The position numbers were made by a program, and so were the translations under genes. From assembly GCF_021191705.1 (NCBI RefSeq), contig NZ_JAIWPU010000014.1:1-64000 (forward strand): DNA of 64,000 nt. Reading direction: 5' to 3'. Below the pieces are notes generated by a model, which was given only the letters and a program-made list of their open reading frames with translations, was not told the DNA's origin and searched no databases. Below, piece by piece: positions 45,378 through 55,106 of this stretch (the first letter of the stretch is position 1; each line of letters begins with the position of its first letter). This DNA is from Proluteimonas flavola. GTDB taxonomy: Bacteria; Pseudomonadota; Gammaproteobacteria; Xanthomonadales; Xanthomonadaceae.

Positions 45378-46196
45378 CTACTGCATCGCGGACAGGCGCA
45401 ACTGGAACAACGCCTTGGTCGCCAGCACGCGTTCCTCGGCGGGTTTGACGACGAGATCGTTGGCACCCGCGCGCAGCAGCGCAACCTGGTTGTCGTGGTT
45501 GCCGTCGCCGGTCATCACCAGCACCGGCAGGCGCCGCTTGCCGTAACCGAAATCGCGGCGCACCGCGCGCAGCAGGTCGTGGCCGCTGAGTTCGCCCTTG
45601 AGGTACACGTCGGTCAGCAGCAGGTCGGCGCCCGGCGCGGCCGGCCCGTCGCGATACGCATCGAGATAGGCCAGCGCGTCTTCCGCGCTGAGTACATGGG
45701 TCACGCGCATCTGCTGCGCTTCGAGCATGCGCCGCGTCGCCAGCGCGACCGTGCGGCTGTCCTCGACATAGAGCACGTGCGCATCGGGCATCGGTGCCGG
45801 CTGCACGTAGCCGCGGATGAACTCCGCCAGCGCGCGATGCCCGAGCGCCTTGTCGAAATGGTCGGTGACGTCTTCGGTGAAGCGGCGCGCCTCGAGATGC
45901 GACTGCGCATCGCCGGACACCACGATCACCGGCACATAGCGCTGGGCGGTGGCCTCGCGCACGCGGCGTGCGAGCTGCAGGCCGTCACCGTCGGGCAGCG
46001 ACAGCGCGGTGCTGACCAGATCGACCGGCGCCGCGTCGAGCGCGACCACTGCGTCGGCCAGCCCCGTGCATTCGACCACCTCGACATCGGCGAGCGCCTG
46101 CCGCAGCACGTCGCCGATCAGCCGGCGCACGAGCCTGGACCCGTCGACGACCATCACCCGGGGCGCATCCCCGGCCAAATGACGCAGGTCGTGCAT
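45378..46196 (-). CDS. Tandem receiver-domain response regulator
   Basis: A 272-residue protein of two CheY-like receiver domains and no output domain. REC1 (about 10-130) keeps Asp18 and Lys116 but has Ala at the phosphorylation position (about residue 64, in [11 protein letters not shown]), so it is a pseudo-receiver. REC2 (about 138-268) is canonical, with acidic pocket Glu145/Asp146, phospho-acceptor Asp196 (LLLTDVYL) and Lys in VVKPAEE. It starts four bases after the ftsX stop and is probably the last gene of an ftsE-ftsX operon. No histidine kinase is nearby. Confidence 0.85.
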   Translation of the reverse strand: MHDLRHLAGDAPRVMVVDGSRLVRRLIGDVLRQALADVEVVECTGLADAVVALDAAPVDLVSTALSLPDGDGLQLARRVREATAQRYVPVIVVSGDAQSHLEARRFTEDVTDHFDKALGHRALAEFIRGYVQPAPMPDAHVLYVEDSRTVALATRRMLEAQQMRVTHVLSAEDALAYLDAYRDGPAAPGADLLLTDVYLKGELSGHDLLRAVRRDFGYGKRRLPVLVMTGDGNHDNQVALLRAGANDLVVKPAEERVLATKALFQLRLSAMQ

Positions 46197-46199
46197 GGA

Positions 46200-47150
46200 T
46201 CAGGTGTCGGTGGGCCGGGTCTGGCGCAGGAAGTGTCCAGTGACGATGCCGCCGCCGCACCAGCCCAGCGCGGTCGCGCCGGCCAGCACCGCCACGACGC
46301 CGATGGGGCCGAACCCGCGCAGCGCGAACGCCGCGCCGTAGCTCGCTGCAAGCTCCGCCAGCGGCGGTTGCAGCGCGAGACCGGCCAATGCGAGCAGACC
46401 GAGCGCGGCTGCGCCGGCGGCCAGTCCGTACCAGGCGCCGAGATACAGGAACGGCCGGCGGATGAAGCCGTCGGTCGCGCCCAGCAGCTGCAGCACGCCG
46501 AGCTCGTCGCGGCGCGACTGGATGTCGAGCCGCACCGTGTTGCCGACCACCAGCAGCGCGCCGATGCCCAGCAGCGCCGCCAGCACCCAGACCACGCGGC
46601 CACCGAAGCGCAGCCAGCCGTCGAGACGTTCGCGCCACTGCGCGTCGTGCTGGACGAGTTCCGATTCCGGCAGCGTGCGCAGCGATTGCGCCAGCAGCAT
46701 CTCGTCGCCGCCGGGGGTCACGATCAGCACGTGCGGCAGCGGATTCTCGCCGAGCACGTCGATCGCATCGCCGAACTCCCCGCGCTCGCGCAGCTCGGCC
46801 AGGCCTTCGTCCGGCGAGCGGTGCACGACGCTGCCGACATCGCCACGGCCGCGCAGTTCGCCGGCCAGGGCCTCGGCGCGCGGGCCGTCGACGTCCTGCT
46901 TGAGGAACACGCTGATCTCGCGCGAGGCGTCGATGCTGCCGCCGAGACGGCCGACGTTGTCGAGCACCAGCCACAGGCCGAGCGGCAGCGCGAGCGCAAC
47001 CGCCATGACGCCGATGGTCAACGCGGCCGACCACGGCTTCTTGAACAGCCGGCCGAGGCTGGCGAGCACGCTGTAGACATGATGGTCGACCCAGGTGCCG
47101 ACCGGCGAGCCACCGCTGCGCGCGGGCTGGTTGCGGGGCGCCTCAGGCAT
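46200..47150 (-). CDS. ftsX: Cell-division ABC transporter permease FtsX
   Basis: A 316-residue membrane protein with a cytosolic N-terminus, one helix (about 43-63), a large periplasmic loop (ISVFLKQDVDG to HDAQWRERLDGW) and three C-terminal helices. With FtsE it activates murein hydrolases at the septum. VRLDIQSRRDELGVLQLLGATDGFIRRPF is the FtsX hallmark. The gene overlaps ftsE by eight bases. Confidence 0.94.
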   Translation of the reverse strand: MPEAPRNQPARSGGSPVGTWVDHHVYSVLASLGRLFKKPWSAALTIGVMAVALALPLGLWLVLDNVGRLGGSIDASREISVFLKQDVDGPRAEALAGELRGRGDVGSVVHRSPDEGLAELRERGEFGDAIDVLGENPLPHVLIVTPGGDEMLLAQSLRTLPESELVQHDAQWRERLDGWLRFGGRVVWVLAALLGIGALLVVGNTVRLDIQSRRDELGVLQLLGATDGFIRRPFLYLGAWYGLAAGAAALGLLALAGLALQPPLAELAASYGAAFALRGFGPIGVVAVLAGATALGWCGGGIVTGHFLRQTRPTDT

Positions 47151-47832
47151 CGGCGAGGTCCTCCGGCGAAATGTCGTCGGCCAGCGTGCCGTGGTCGAGC
47201 ACCAGCGTGCGCTTCTTCATGCGCTTGACCAGTCCGAGGTCGTGGCTGGCGATCAGCACGCTGGTGCCGCGCTCGGGCAGCTCGGCGAACAGCGCCATGA
47301 TTTCGGCCGACAGTGTGGGATCCAGGTTGCCGGTGGGTTCGTCGGCGACCAGCAGCATCGGCTCGCCGACGATCGCGCGCGCGATGCCGATGCGCTGCTG
47401 CTCGCCGGCCGAGAGTTGTGTGGGCAACGCACGTTCGCGCGCGCCCAGCGCCAGCCGTTCCAGGACGCTGCGCACGCGCTTGCCGATCTCGGGCCGGCGC
47501 ATGCCGCGCAGGATCAGCGGCAGCGCGATGTTGTCGAACACGGTGCGGTCGTGCAGTAGCCGATGATCCTGGAACACGACCCCGATGTCGCGGCGGTGCA
47601 GCGCGACCTTGCGACCGCGCACCTTGAGCAGATTGCGCTCGCCGAACACCACCGCGCCGCGGCTCGGCCGCTCGGCCAGATGGATCAGTTTCAGCAGCGT
47701 GCTCTTGCCCGCGCCGGAGTGGCCGGTGACGAACAGCATCTCGCCGGCCGCCACATCGAAACTCACTTCCGACAGCGCCACATGGCCGCCCGGATACTGC
47801 TTGCTGACGTTGTCGAATCGCAGAACGCTCAT
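47143..47832 (-). CDS. ftsE: Cell-division ABC ATPase FtsE
   Basis: A 229-residue ATPase of the FtsEX complex. Walker A is GHSGAGKST, the Q-loop lies in VFQDHRLL, the signature is LSAGEQQRIGIARA, and Walker B is LLVADEPTGNLD. It is the first gene of the ftsE-ftsX-receiver operon. Confidence 0.96.
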   Translation of the reverse strand: MSVLRFDNVSKQYPGGHVALSEVSFDVAAGEMLFVTGHSGAGKSTLLKLIHLAERPSRGAVVFGERNLLKVRGRKVALHRRDIGVVFQDHRLLHDRTVFDNIALPLILRGMRRPEIGKRVRSVLERLALGARERALPTQLSAGEQQRIGIARAIVGEPMLLVADEPTGNLDPTLSAEIMALFAELPERGTSVLIASHDLGLVKRMKKRTLVLDHGTLADDISPEDLADA

Positions 47833-48113
47833 GCGCGGCAGTATCGCAGGGAATGTGGATGACGGACGTCATGAGGAAGTGCGCCTTCCCCCGCACGCGG
47901 GGCATTGCGCCCTTCACGGGTGGAAGGTCGGGATGGGGGCGAAGGGTCAGGGGCGTCAACGCTTGGGATCGGAAGGGCTCACAGCGCCTGGCTTTGTGTT
48001 CGCAGCGTCGGATGTCCGAGGCGCTTCAGGGCCGCCCCCACCCAACCCTCCCCCGCAAGCGGGAGAGGGCGCACGCGACAGCCTCGCGCACCCATGCACA
48101 CCGAAGCGTGCGA
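47833..48113. other. Intergenic region between ftsE and rhlB
   Basis: A 281-bp gap. It holds GC-rich palindromes, including CCCTCCCCCGCAAGCGGGAG at 48046-48069 of the family at 8362-8518, and a partial CCTTCCCCCGC copy at about 47884-47901. The ftsE promoter should be here; I cannot identify it. Confidence 0.5.
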
Positions 48114-49880
48114 TCAGCGCGTATCGCCACCCGACACTAGGCGACGCAGGCCGCGACCGATGCGGCTCAGCAGCGACGGCGCCTTGTCGGACTTCGACGC
48201 CGGCGCCGGACGCTGGGTCGGACGCACTTCGCGCGGACCCTTGCCACCGTTGCCCTGCGGTTTCTTCGATGCGTCGGTTGCCGGCGTCTCGCCGGTCTGC
48301 GGCGATGCGCCCTCGGCACCTTCGATCTTCTTGCCGGCGCGACGACGACGACGCTTGCGCGGCGGACGCGATTCGTCGGGCATCGCCTGTGCGACCGTGC
48401 CGGCGGCATCGATCACCGGCTGCGGCACGGCAACGGCCGGCGCAGCAGCGGCTTCTTCGCCCTCGACACGCGGCGGACGCGGTTTGCGCGGTCCGCGCTC
48501 GCCACGACCTTCGCCACTGCCCGCCGAACGCGGACCGCGCGCACCGGGCGCACCACGACCGCCGGCACCGGCGCCCGCACCGCGACCACCGCCACGCTTG
48601 GCGTCTTCGACGGCGCGCGCTTCGCGCACTTCCTTGAAGATCTCGCTGATGCTCTCGCCGTCCTCGGCGTCGAGCTCGACGCCTTCGCGCGGCGCGCGCG
48701 GCAGCGCGGTCAGCAGCTCGGACGTGACCGGCTCCACCGGGATCTTCTGCTCGATGTAGGCCTCGATCTCCGGCAGGCTCTGCGCATAGCGCTCGCAGGC
48801 GAAGCTGATCGCGTCACCCTCGGCGCCGAGACGCGCGGTGCGGCCGATGCGGTGGACGTAGTCCTCGGCATCGAACGGCAGATCGTAGTTGTAGACATGG
48901 CTGACGCCGTCGATGTGCAGGCCGCGCGCGGCCACGTCGGTCGCCACCAGCAGTTCCAGCTGGCCGGCCTGGAACTTCTTCAACAGGCTCTCGCGCTTCT
49001 TCTGCGGCACGTCGCCCGACAGCACGCCGACGCGATAGCCGGCCTTCTCCAGCGCACGCGCCACCCGCTCGATGAAGGCCTTGGTGTTGACGAAGACCAT
49101 CGTGCGCGCGCCTTCACTGCGCGACAGCAGGCCCAGCAGCAGCTGCAGCTTCTCGTCGTCGGCGGGGAAATACATCACCTGCCGGACCTTGGCGTTGGTG
49201 ATGAACTCGCTTTCGACGACCAGCTTCTCCGGCTCGTTCATGTGCTCGTAGGCGAGCTCCAGCACGCGATGGCTCAGCGTCGCCGAGAACAGCAGCGTCT
49301 GGCGCTCGGTGCGGATCGGCATGCGCCGCAGCAGGAAGCGGATGTCCTTGATGAAGCCGAGGTCGAACATGCGGTCGGCTTCGTCGAGCACGCACATCTC
49401 GCAGGCGTGCAGGCTGACGACCTTGTGCTGCTTGACGTAGTCGATCAGGCGACCGGGGGTCGCGATGATGACGTCGGCGCCCTCGGTGAGGATCTGGCGC
49501 TGCTTGTCGTAGTCGACGCCGCCGTAGACCAGGGCGAACTTCAGCCCGAGCTGGCTGCCGAACTTCACCGCGTCCTTGTGGATCTGGATGGCGAGTTCGC
49601 GGGTCGGCGCGAGGATCAGCGCGCGCGGGTCTTCCGGCTTGCGGTCGGCCAGCGCCGGCTTCGACAGCAGCCGGTTGATCACCGCGACCAGGAAGGCCAG
49701 GGTCTTGCCGGTGCCGGTCTGGGCCTGGCCGGCGACGTCGCGGCCGTTGAGGGCCAGCGGCAGCGTCAGCGCCTGGATCGGCGTGCAGCGGGTGAAGCCG
49801 GCGTCCTCGAGCCCGGCGAGCAATGCCGGATGCAGGCCGAAGGATGAGAAGGTGATGTCGGTAAGAGGCTTGTCGCTCAT
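48114..49880 (-). CDS. rhlB: ATP-dependent RNA helicase RhlB
   Basis: A 588-residue DEAD-box helicase of the RNA degradosome. It shows the Q motif ([12 protein letters not shown]), Walker [10 protein letters not shown], the [13 protein letters not shown] box, SAT in LLFSATL, and [10 protein letters not shown]. About 165 C-terminal residues are disordered and Arg/Gly-, Pro- and Lys-rich ([19 protein letters not shown]), much longer than the E. coli tail and suited to RNA or RNase E binding. It is divergent from trxA, as in E. coli. Confidence 0.94.
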   Translation of the reverse strand: MSDKPLTDITFSSFGLHPALLAGLEDAGFTRCTPIQALTLPLALNGRDVAGQAQTGTGKTLAFLVAVINRLLSKPALADRKPEDPRALILAPTRELAIQIHKDAVKFGSQLGLKFALVYGGVDYDKQRQILTEGADVIIATPGRLIDYVKQHKVVSLHACEMCVLDEADRMFDLGFIKDIRFLLRRMPIRTERQTLLFSATLSHRVLELAYEHMNEPEKLVVESEFITNAKVRQVMYFPADDEKLQLLLGLLSRSEGARTMVFVNTKAFIERVARALEKAGYRVGVLSGDVPQKKRESLLKKFQAGQLELLVATDVAARGLHIDGVSHVYNYDLPFDAEDYVHRIGRTARLGAEGDAISFACERYAQSLPEIEAYIEQKIPVEPVTSELLTALPRAPREGVELDAEDGESISEIFKEVREARAVEDAKRGGGRGAGAGAGGRGAPGARGPRSAGSGEGRGERGPRKPRPPRVEGEEAAAAPAVAVPQPVIDAAGTVAQAMPDESRPPRKRRRRRAGKKIEGAEGASPQTGETPATDASKKPQGNGGKGPREVRPTQRPAPASKSDKAPSLLSRIGRGLRRLVSGGDTR

Positions 49881-50083
49881 GCGTAGGAAGGTGTCCGGGC
49901 GTCGCCGACTTGGAGGGCGCCGCGTGCTTGCGTGGGAGGCAGTCGCGACGGCAGACTGCCTGGGCGCAGGACGCGTGGGTCGTCCCGCAGGAGCGCCACC
50001 TTGATTCCGGTCGGCGGTCCCCCATTTTACATCCATCCCGGCGCCGCTGCTTCGAAGCGCGCCCCAGCCACCCGGAGCCCCTT

Positions 50084-50410
50084 GTGACCGACGCCGTCAT
50101 CCATGCCAGCGATTCCGATTTCGATGCCACCGTGCTGCAGTCCGACGTGCCGGTGCTGGTCGACTTCTGGGCTCCCTGGTGCGGCCCCTGCAAGATGATC
50201 GCCCCGGCGCTCGACGAACTGGCGGGCGATTACGCCGGCCGCGCCAAGATCGTGAAGATCGACGTCGACCAGAACCAGGCCACCGCGCTGAAGTACCACG
50301 TGCGCTCGATCCCGATGCTGCTGCTGTTCAAGGACGGCCAGGTGCAGGGCACCCAGATCGGCGCCGTGGGCAAGCCGCAGCTGGCCCAACTGATCGACAA
50401 GGCCCTCTGA
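50084..50410 (+). CDS. trxA: Thioredoxin
   Basis: A 108-residue disulfide reductant with the WCGPC active site (Cys33, Cys36) and cis-Pro in RSIPMLLLF. It starts with GTG at 50084; a GGAG ribosome-binding site lies six to nine bases upstream. The rhlB / trxA-rho neighbourhood is conserved across gammaproteobacteria. Confidence 0.96.
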   Translation: MTDAVIHASDSDFDATVLQSDVPVLVDFWAPWCGPCKMIAPALDELAGDYAGRAKIVKIDVDQNQATALKYHVRSIPMLLLFKDGQVQGTQIGAVGKPQLAQLIDKAL

Positions 50411-50623
50411 GGCCCGTTCCGACCCGGCGGCAGGACGTCCAGAGACGCCCTGCCGTCTGAACCGACCGCGCGGCGACCGCTTGCCGCCGGTCGGACGCAG
50501 TGCTAGGTTTGCCCTGCTCCGGCGTGTGTACCGCGCGCCGCACCCATCTGGCGTCACTCCCGACTGTCCGTTTTCCTGCCGCCGCCCGTCCCGGGCGCTC
50601 GCAACCGAGCGAGGATTTTCCGC

Positions 50624-52396
50624 TTGTCCGACCACACATCCGATCCCGGCACGCCCGAGGGCGACACCGCCGTGAAGCGCGTGCGCAAGCCGCGCGTGGC
50701 CAAGAAGGCCACCGACTCCGCATCTTCCGAGACCCAGTCCCAGTTGCCGTTGGCGACCCAGGACACGCCCGCACCCAAGGCACCGCCCGCCAGCGCACCG
50801 CCGCCGCAGGCACCCGCACCGCAGCCCGAATCGCCAAAGGCGTCCGGCGAATCCGGCCAGGGCGATGTCCAGCGCGGCAACGCGGGCACCGGCCCGCAGC
50901 ACACCGGCCAGCAGCACCACGCCCAGCAGGGCGGCGAGCCGCGCCAGCACGGCGGCGGCCAGCACAACCAGAACCGCGGCAACAACAACGACCAGGGCGG
51001 CAACAACCGCCGCGACCGGTTCAAGAACCGCCGCGACCGTCCGCGTGGCGGTGGCCGCGACGACGGCCTGCCGCAGGACGGCGGCAACGACCACGTCCAG
51101 CGCCTGCCGCCCCCGAACATTCCCGAGGGCTTCCCGCAGTACACGCTGAGCGACCTCAAGCGCATGCCGGCGCACAAGCTGCTCGACATCGCCGACCAGC
51201 TCGCGATCGAGGGCGTCGCCCGCGCCCGCAAGCAGGACGTGATCTTCGGCCTGCTGAAAGTTCTGACCCGCCACGGCGAAGGCGTCGTCGCCGACGGCGT
51301 GCTCGAGATCCTGCCCGACGGCTACGGTTTCCTGCGCGCGGCCGAGGCGAGCTATCTCGCCGGCCCGGACGATGTCTACATCTCGCCCAGCCAGATCCGC
51401 CGCTTCAACCTGCGCACCGGCGACCACCTGCTCGGTCGCATCCGCTGGCCGAAGGACGGCGAGCGCTACTTCGCACTGTCGGTCGTCGACACGATCAACG
51501 GCGAGCCGCCGGAAGCCAGCAAGGGCAAGGTGCTGTTCGAGAACCTGACCCCGCTGTTCCCGCGCAAGCGCTTCAAGCTCGAGCGCGGCGACGGGTCCAG
51601 CGAGGACATCGCCGGCCGCATCCTCGACCTGATGGCCCCTCAGGGCAAGGGCCAGCGTGCGCTGATCGTCTCGCCGCCCAAGGCCGGCAAGACGATGATG
51701 ATGCAGCAGATCGCCAGCGCCATCACCTACAACCACCCCGACGTGCACATGATCGTGCTGCTGATCGACGAGCGTCCGGAAGAAGTGACCGAAATGCAGC
51801 GCACCGTGCGCGGCGAGGTCATCTCCTCGACGTTCGACGAGCCGGCCGCGCGCCACGTGCAGGTCGCCGAGATGGTGATCGAGCGCGCCAAGCGCCTGGT
51901 CGAGCACAAGAAGGACGTCGTCATCCTGCTCGACTCGATCACCCGCCTCGCCCGCGCCTACAACAACGTCGTGCCGAGCTCGGGCAAGGTGCTGACCGGC
52001 GGCGTCGACGCCAACGCGATGCATCGCCCGAAGCGTTTCTTCGGCGCCGCGCGCAACGTCGAGGAAGGCGGCTCGCTGACCATCATCGCCACCGCACTGG
52101 TCGACACCGGCAGCGCGATGGACAAGGTGATCTACGAAGAGTTCAAGGGTACCGGCAACTCGGAAGTGCACCTCGACCGTCGCATCACCGAGAAGCGCGT
52201 CTACCCGGCGATCAACGTCAACCAGTCGGGCACGCGTCGCGAGGACTACCTCATCGAGCCGGACCTGCTGCAGCGCATCTGGATCCTGCGCAAGCTCCTG
52301 CACCCGATGGACGAGATCGCCGCGATGGAATTCCTGCTCGACAAGATGAAGACCACGAAGTCCAACGACGAGTTCTTCTCGTCGATGAAGCGCTGA
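50624..52396 (+). CDS. rho: Transcription termination factor Rho, extended N-terminus
   Basis: A 590-residue hexameric RNA helicase. The standard Rho begins at about residue 173 ([15 protein letters not shown]); the RNA-binding YGFLR motif, the P-loop [12 protein letters not shown] and [16 protein letters not shown] are intact. Ahead of it is an extra ~170-residue disordered segment: Lys/Pro/Ala-rich to about 75, then Gln/Asn/Gly/His-rich, then RG-rich ([19 protein letters not shown]). The start is the TTG at 50624, with GAGGA nine bases upstream; no ATG is available. A terminator follows. Confidence 0.94.
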   Translation: MSDHTSDPGTPEGDTAVKRVRKPRVAKKATDSASSETQSQLPLATQDTPAPKAPPASAPPPQAPAPQPESPKASGESGQGDVQRGNAGTGPQHTGQQHHAQQGGEPRQHGGGQHNQNRGNNNDQGGNNRRDRFKNRRDRPRGGGRDDGLPQDGGNDHVQRLPPPNIPEGFPQYTLSDLKRMPAHKLLDIADQLAIEGVARARKQDVIFGLLKVLTRHGEGVVADGVLEILPDGYGFLRAAEASYLAGPDDVYISPSQIRRFNLRTGDHLLGRIRWPKDGERYFALSVVDTINGEPPEASKGKVLFENLTPLFPRKRFKLERGDGSSEDIAGRILDLMAPQGKGQRALIVSPPKAGKTMMMQQIASAITYNHPDVHMIVLLIDERPEEVTEMQRTVRGEVISSTFDEPAARHVQVAEMVIERAKRLVEHKKDVVILLDSITRLARAYNNVVPSSGKVLTGGVDANAMHRPKRFFGAARNVEEGGSLTIIATALVDTGSAMDKVIYEEFKGTGNSEVHLDRRITEKRVYPAINVNQSGTRREDYLIEPDLLQRIWILRKLLHPMDEIAAMEFLLDKMKTTKSNDEFFSSMKR

Positions 52397-52422
52397 GCCG
52401 ACGCGGTCGACGAAACGAGAAG

Positions 52423-52444
52423 GCCCCGCATTGCGGGGCTTTTT
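52423..52444 (+). terminator. Rho-independent terminator of rho
   Basis: GCCCCGCA / TGCGGGGC forms an 8-bp stem followed by TTTTT, 27 bases after the rho stop. Confidence 0.92.
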
Positions 52445-52550
52445 CGTGGGCCGTCAGCGGCACATCTGCCGGGCGGCATCAGCAGCCGGAAGCCGTCGGT
52501 CGGGGCAACGCCCCCGGCACCGGGATCTTCCGGCCGGCCACGTCGGCGAG

Positions 52551-52582
52551 CCGCGCACGTCGGCCGCGTGGGGCCGACCTAC
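52551..52582. repeat. Interspersed repeat, GGTCGGYCCCACGCGGCCGAC
   Basis: The minus strand here reads GTAGGTCGGCCCCACGCGG and continues CCGACGTGCGCG. The same sequence with one mismatch occurs at about 60451-60481 on the plus strand behind dnaE2. It is internally palindromic (CGGCCGCG / GGGGCCGAC). Confidence 0.65.
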
Positions 52583-52613
52583 ACGCGGATTGCCCGCTGA
52601 CATCCCATCGCGC

Positions 52614-53342
52614 TCATGGCGGCTTCCAGGCACCTTTATCGGGGTCCCGGGCGGCCGCCGGCCATGCGCCGACGTCGATGACCTCCGCGGCGACCGTCAC
52701 CCGGGCGATCGCGCTGCCGTCCCAGTGGTAGTGCAGGTGCGGCCCCTGGCGGGCCGGCGCGAAAGGTCGGGATGGAAGACCGCGATGCACTGGCCGCCGG
52801 GTCGCCTGACGCTGTCGTAGACGATGCCGTCGCTGCCCGCCTCGCGCAGTGCGGCGGCCGCGCGCTGGCTGGCGGCGTAGCTGCCCGGATCGTGCAGGTC
52901 GGGCCAGCCGCCGCGGATGTCGTGGAAGTCGCCGGCGATATCCGCCAGGTAGCAGCGCAGTTCCAGCACGCAGGCGGGTTCGCGCGTGTACGCGAGGAAC
53001 CGGGTGCGGTGGTACACGGTCTCGGCGATCGCGGTATCGCGCGCCCGCGCCGCGTAGTAGGCGCCGTAGCGGCCGTCGGCGAAGCGCGAGCCGTCGCGGT
53101 TGGGATGGGTGAAGGCGGCCATGACCGGGGTCGTGCCGGGACCGGATATCAGGCGCGCCGGGGGCACGAGGCTGATCTCGCCCAGTTGCTGGCGCAGGCG
53201 CGGGTTGGTCATGCCTTCGAGTGAACAGCGCGTCCATGTCCTGCGGATCGGCAATCGCGTCGAACACGCCCACCGGCGGAAAGCGGCTGGACACGACGCG
53301 GTGGCTCGGCCGCCAGGCGACGGCGCGGACCGGCAGAGGCAT
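52614..53342 (-). pseudogene. RES-domain (NAD+-depleting type) toxin, frameshifted
   Basis: The RES-domain protein can be read only by changing frame twice. Codons from the ATG at 53342 give the N-terminus (WRPSHRVVSSRFPPVGVFDA) to about 53212. The middle (LEGMTNPRLRQQLGE to VFHPDL) is in another frame, down to about 52765. The end (GPHLHYHWDGSAIARVTVAAEV) returns to the first frame. The shifts compensate (+1/-1). Active RES toxins degrade NAD+ and pair with Xre-MbcA-ParS antitoxins; none is visible. Either the gene is dead or the sequence has two indel errors. Confidence 0.72.
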
Positions 53343-53491
53343 CGTCAGCCGGCATCAGAAACAAGCGTCTTCGCCCGATCGGAAGAATGTCCCCGCAGGC
53401 GATGGGGTGTGGGCGCACCAAAGCCGGAACAGCCGGTCGGACCGTACGGCGCGGGTCTGACCCGCCACCGCGTCGAACCGCCTGGGCGGGG

Positions 53492-54352
53492 TCAGCCGCC
53501 CAGCGGCGTCAGCAGACGGAAGCGCGACTGCGCCGGATGCACGCCGCCGGCAGCGAGCGCATCGGGACTGAAGCCCGGCGGGTCGGGCTCGGCCCAGTCC
53601 GGCCGCGATTTCGGGCCGGGCAGATAGCCGGCCCATTCGCCGTAGCCCGGCGCGCTGTCGCCGCCCAACGTGAACTCGACCGGTACCCGCACCACCCAGT
53701 AGTCCTTCGGCGCGCCCTCGCCCTCGCTCGGCGGGGTGAAGCTCCAGTGCTTGCGCGCGGTATCGATGGAGACCTTGGCCAGGGCATTGCGGATCGACTC
53801 CATCTGCCGGGCCGACCCCAGTGCGGTCAGATTGACCTGCTCGGCGATGACGTCGTCGACGCTGCCGTCGCGCGCCACCTTGACCAGCAGGTACACCGTG
53901 CCCTTGCCGCCGATCTGGGCGACATTCATCGGATAGCGCGGTGGACGCAGGTTGGATTTGCGTACGTTGGAACGATCGGCGTCGGAGTCCGCCTCGCCGA
54001 AATGCGCACTCTGGATGGCGAGGGTCATGTCGCCGTCGCCGGCCGGCACTGCGACCAGGCGCAGGTTCATCTTCGCCCGCGCCAGCACCGGCGCGCCGTT
54101 GACCAGCACCGGCTCGAAGCGCATCTGCGGCACCGCGCGCTCGACCAGACTCACGACATACGGCGGCAGCTTGTCCGGCTGGTCCAGCGTCTGCGCGGTC
54201 ACCCGGCCCTCGCGGTCGATGTCGACGGTGCCGGTGACGAGCATGCTGGCCTCAACCTGGTTGCGCATCGCGCGCGCGGTCTGCGCCTGCGCGACCAACG
54301 GTGCGACCAGGGCGACGGCAAGCAAGGCGGCGAGAATACGTCTGGCGTTCAT
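53492..54352 (-). CDS. Secreted protein with TonB C-terminal-like domain
   Basis: A 286-residue protein with a signal peptide (ILAALLAVALVAPLVAQAQ). Its central domain resembles the TonB C-terminal fold: RPPRYPMNVAQIGGKGTVYLLVKVARDGSVDDVIAEQ, then alternating strand/helix to WSFTPP. It lacks the N-terminal membrane helix and Pro-rich spacer of true TonB and no exbBD is present, so it may be a stand-alone periplasmic domain. It is divergent from lexA. Confidence 0.65.
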   Translation of the reverse strand: MNARRILAALLAVALVAPLVAQAQTARAMRNQVEASMLVTGTVDIDREGRVTAQTLDQPDKLPPYVVSLVERAVPQMRFEPVLVNGAPVLARAKMNLRLVAVPAGDGDMTLAIQSAHFGEADSDADRSNVRKSNLRPPRYPMNVAQIGGKGTVYLLVKVARDGSVDDVIAEQVNLTALGSARQMESIRNALAKVSIDTARKHWSFTPPSEGEGAPKDYWVVRVPVEFTLGGDSAPGYGEWAGYLPGPKSRPDWAEPDPPGFSPDALAAGGVHPAQSRFRLLTPLGG

Positions 54353-54480
54353 CCCGGATCGCTCCACGAAAGCATGTCCTCCCGACGATAAGCCCCGGAA
54401 GATGGACGGGCAAGCCCCGATATACCGATCGGCAGCGAAACCCGACCCGCCGCGCAGTCTCGCCCTGCGCGACCGGAAGG

Positions 54481-54494
54481 TGTACAAATGTCCA
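54481..54494 (+). promoter_or_regulatory. Candidate LexA2-type SOS box
   Basis: TGTACAAATGTCCA is a near palindrome that matches TGTACAAATGTACA, the site I recall for the second LexA of xanthomonads, at 13 of 14 positions. It overlaps the first ATG of lexA (54488), so binding would block both transcription and that start. It is the only such box I saw near the cassette. Confidence 0.6.
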
Positions 54495-55105
54495 CCATGC
54501 CACCCATCGACAGCCTCCCGCCCCAACGCGCCGCCGTGCTGGCCTTCCTCCGCCGGGAACTGGCGGCCGGGCGCGCGCCCAGCCTGGCCGAGATCGCCGC
54601 GGCCTTCGGCTTCGCCTCGCGCAATGCCGCGCACAAGCATGTCCAGGCCCTTGTCGCAGAAGGCCTGCTGGAACTGGCCCCGGGCCGCAAGCGGGGCCTG
54701 CGCCTGCCCGGTGGCGGCGCCGACCTGCTGCCGCTGCCGGTGCTGGGGCGGGTGGCCGCCGGCCAGCCGATCGGCGCGGACATCGGCCTGGACCAGCAGC
54801 TGTGGCTCGACCGCCGGCTGTTCTCGCCCGCGCCCGACTACCTGCTCCGGGTCCACGGCGATTCGATGATCGACGACGGCATCCTGGACGGCGACCTGGT
54901 GGGGGTGCACCGCACCGGCGATGCGCGCGACGGCCAGACCGTGGTGGCGCGCATCGACGGTGCGCTGACGATCAAGCGCCTGCAGCGGGGGCGCCAGCGC
55001 ATCCGCCTGCTGCCACGCAACCCCGCACATGCGCCCATCGAGGTGCAGGCGGGGCAGGACTTCGCCATCGAAGGCGTCTACTGCGGCCTGGTCCGGCGGG
55101 GCTGA
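54488..55105 (+). CDS. lexA: SOS repressor LexA (second-copy, mutagenesis-cassette type)
   Basis: A 205-residue self-cleaving repressor. The winged HTH covers about 12-65 (SLAEIAAAFGFASRNAAHKHV), the cleavage site is Ala91-Gly92, and the catalytic pair is Ser126 (GDSMID) and Lys163, spaced exactly as in E. coli (A84, S119, K156). The HTH recognition helix differs from E. coli type, fitting a different box. It heads the lexA-imuA-imuB-dnaE2 operon. The ATG at 54497 is an alternative start clear of the SOS box. Confidence 0.92.
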   Translation: MSTMPPIDSLPPQRAAVLAFLRRELAAGRAPSLAEIAAAFGFASRNAAHKHVQALVAEGLLELAPGRKRGLRLPGGGADLLPLPVLGRVAAGQPIGADIGLDQQLWLDRRLFSPAPDYLLRVHGDSMIDDGILDGDLVGVHRTGDARDGQTVVARIDGALTIKRLQRGRQRIRLLPRNPAHAPIEVQAGQDFAIEGVYCGLVRRG

Positions 55106-55106
55106 C

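Noticed and set aside
50027..52303. A 758-codon minus-strand frame opposite rho.
   Set aside because: Composition is shadow-like, and rho on the other strand is unambiguous.
53355..53500. Possible remnant of an Xre-MbcA-ParS antitoxin upstream of the RES gene (RSDRLFRL).
   Set aside because: Only eight residues look similar; too weak to call.
53492..54352. Assignment as a true TonB.
   Set aside because: It has a cleavable-type signal rather than an anchor plus Pro-rich spacer, and no exbB/exbD, so I kept it as a TonB-like domain protein.
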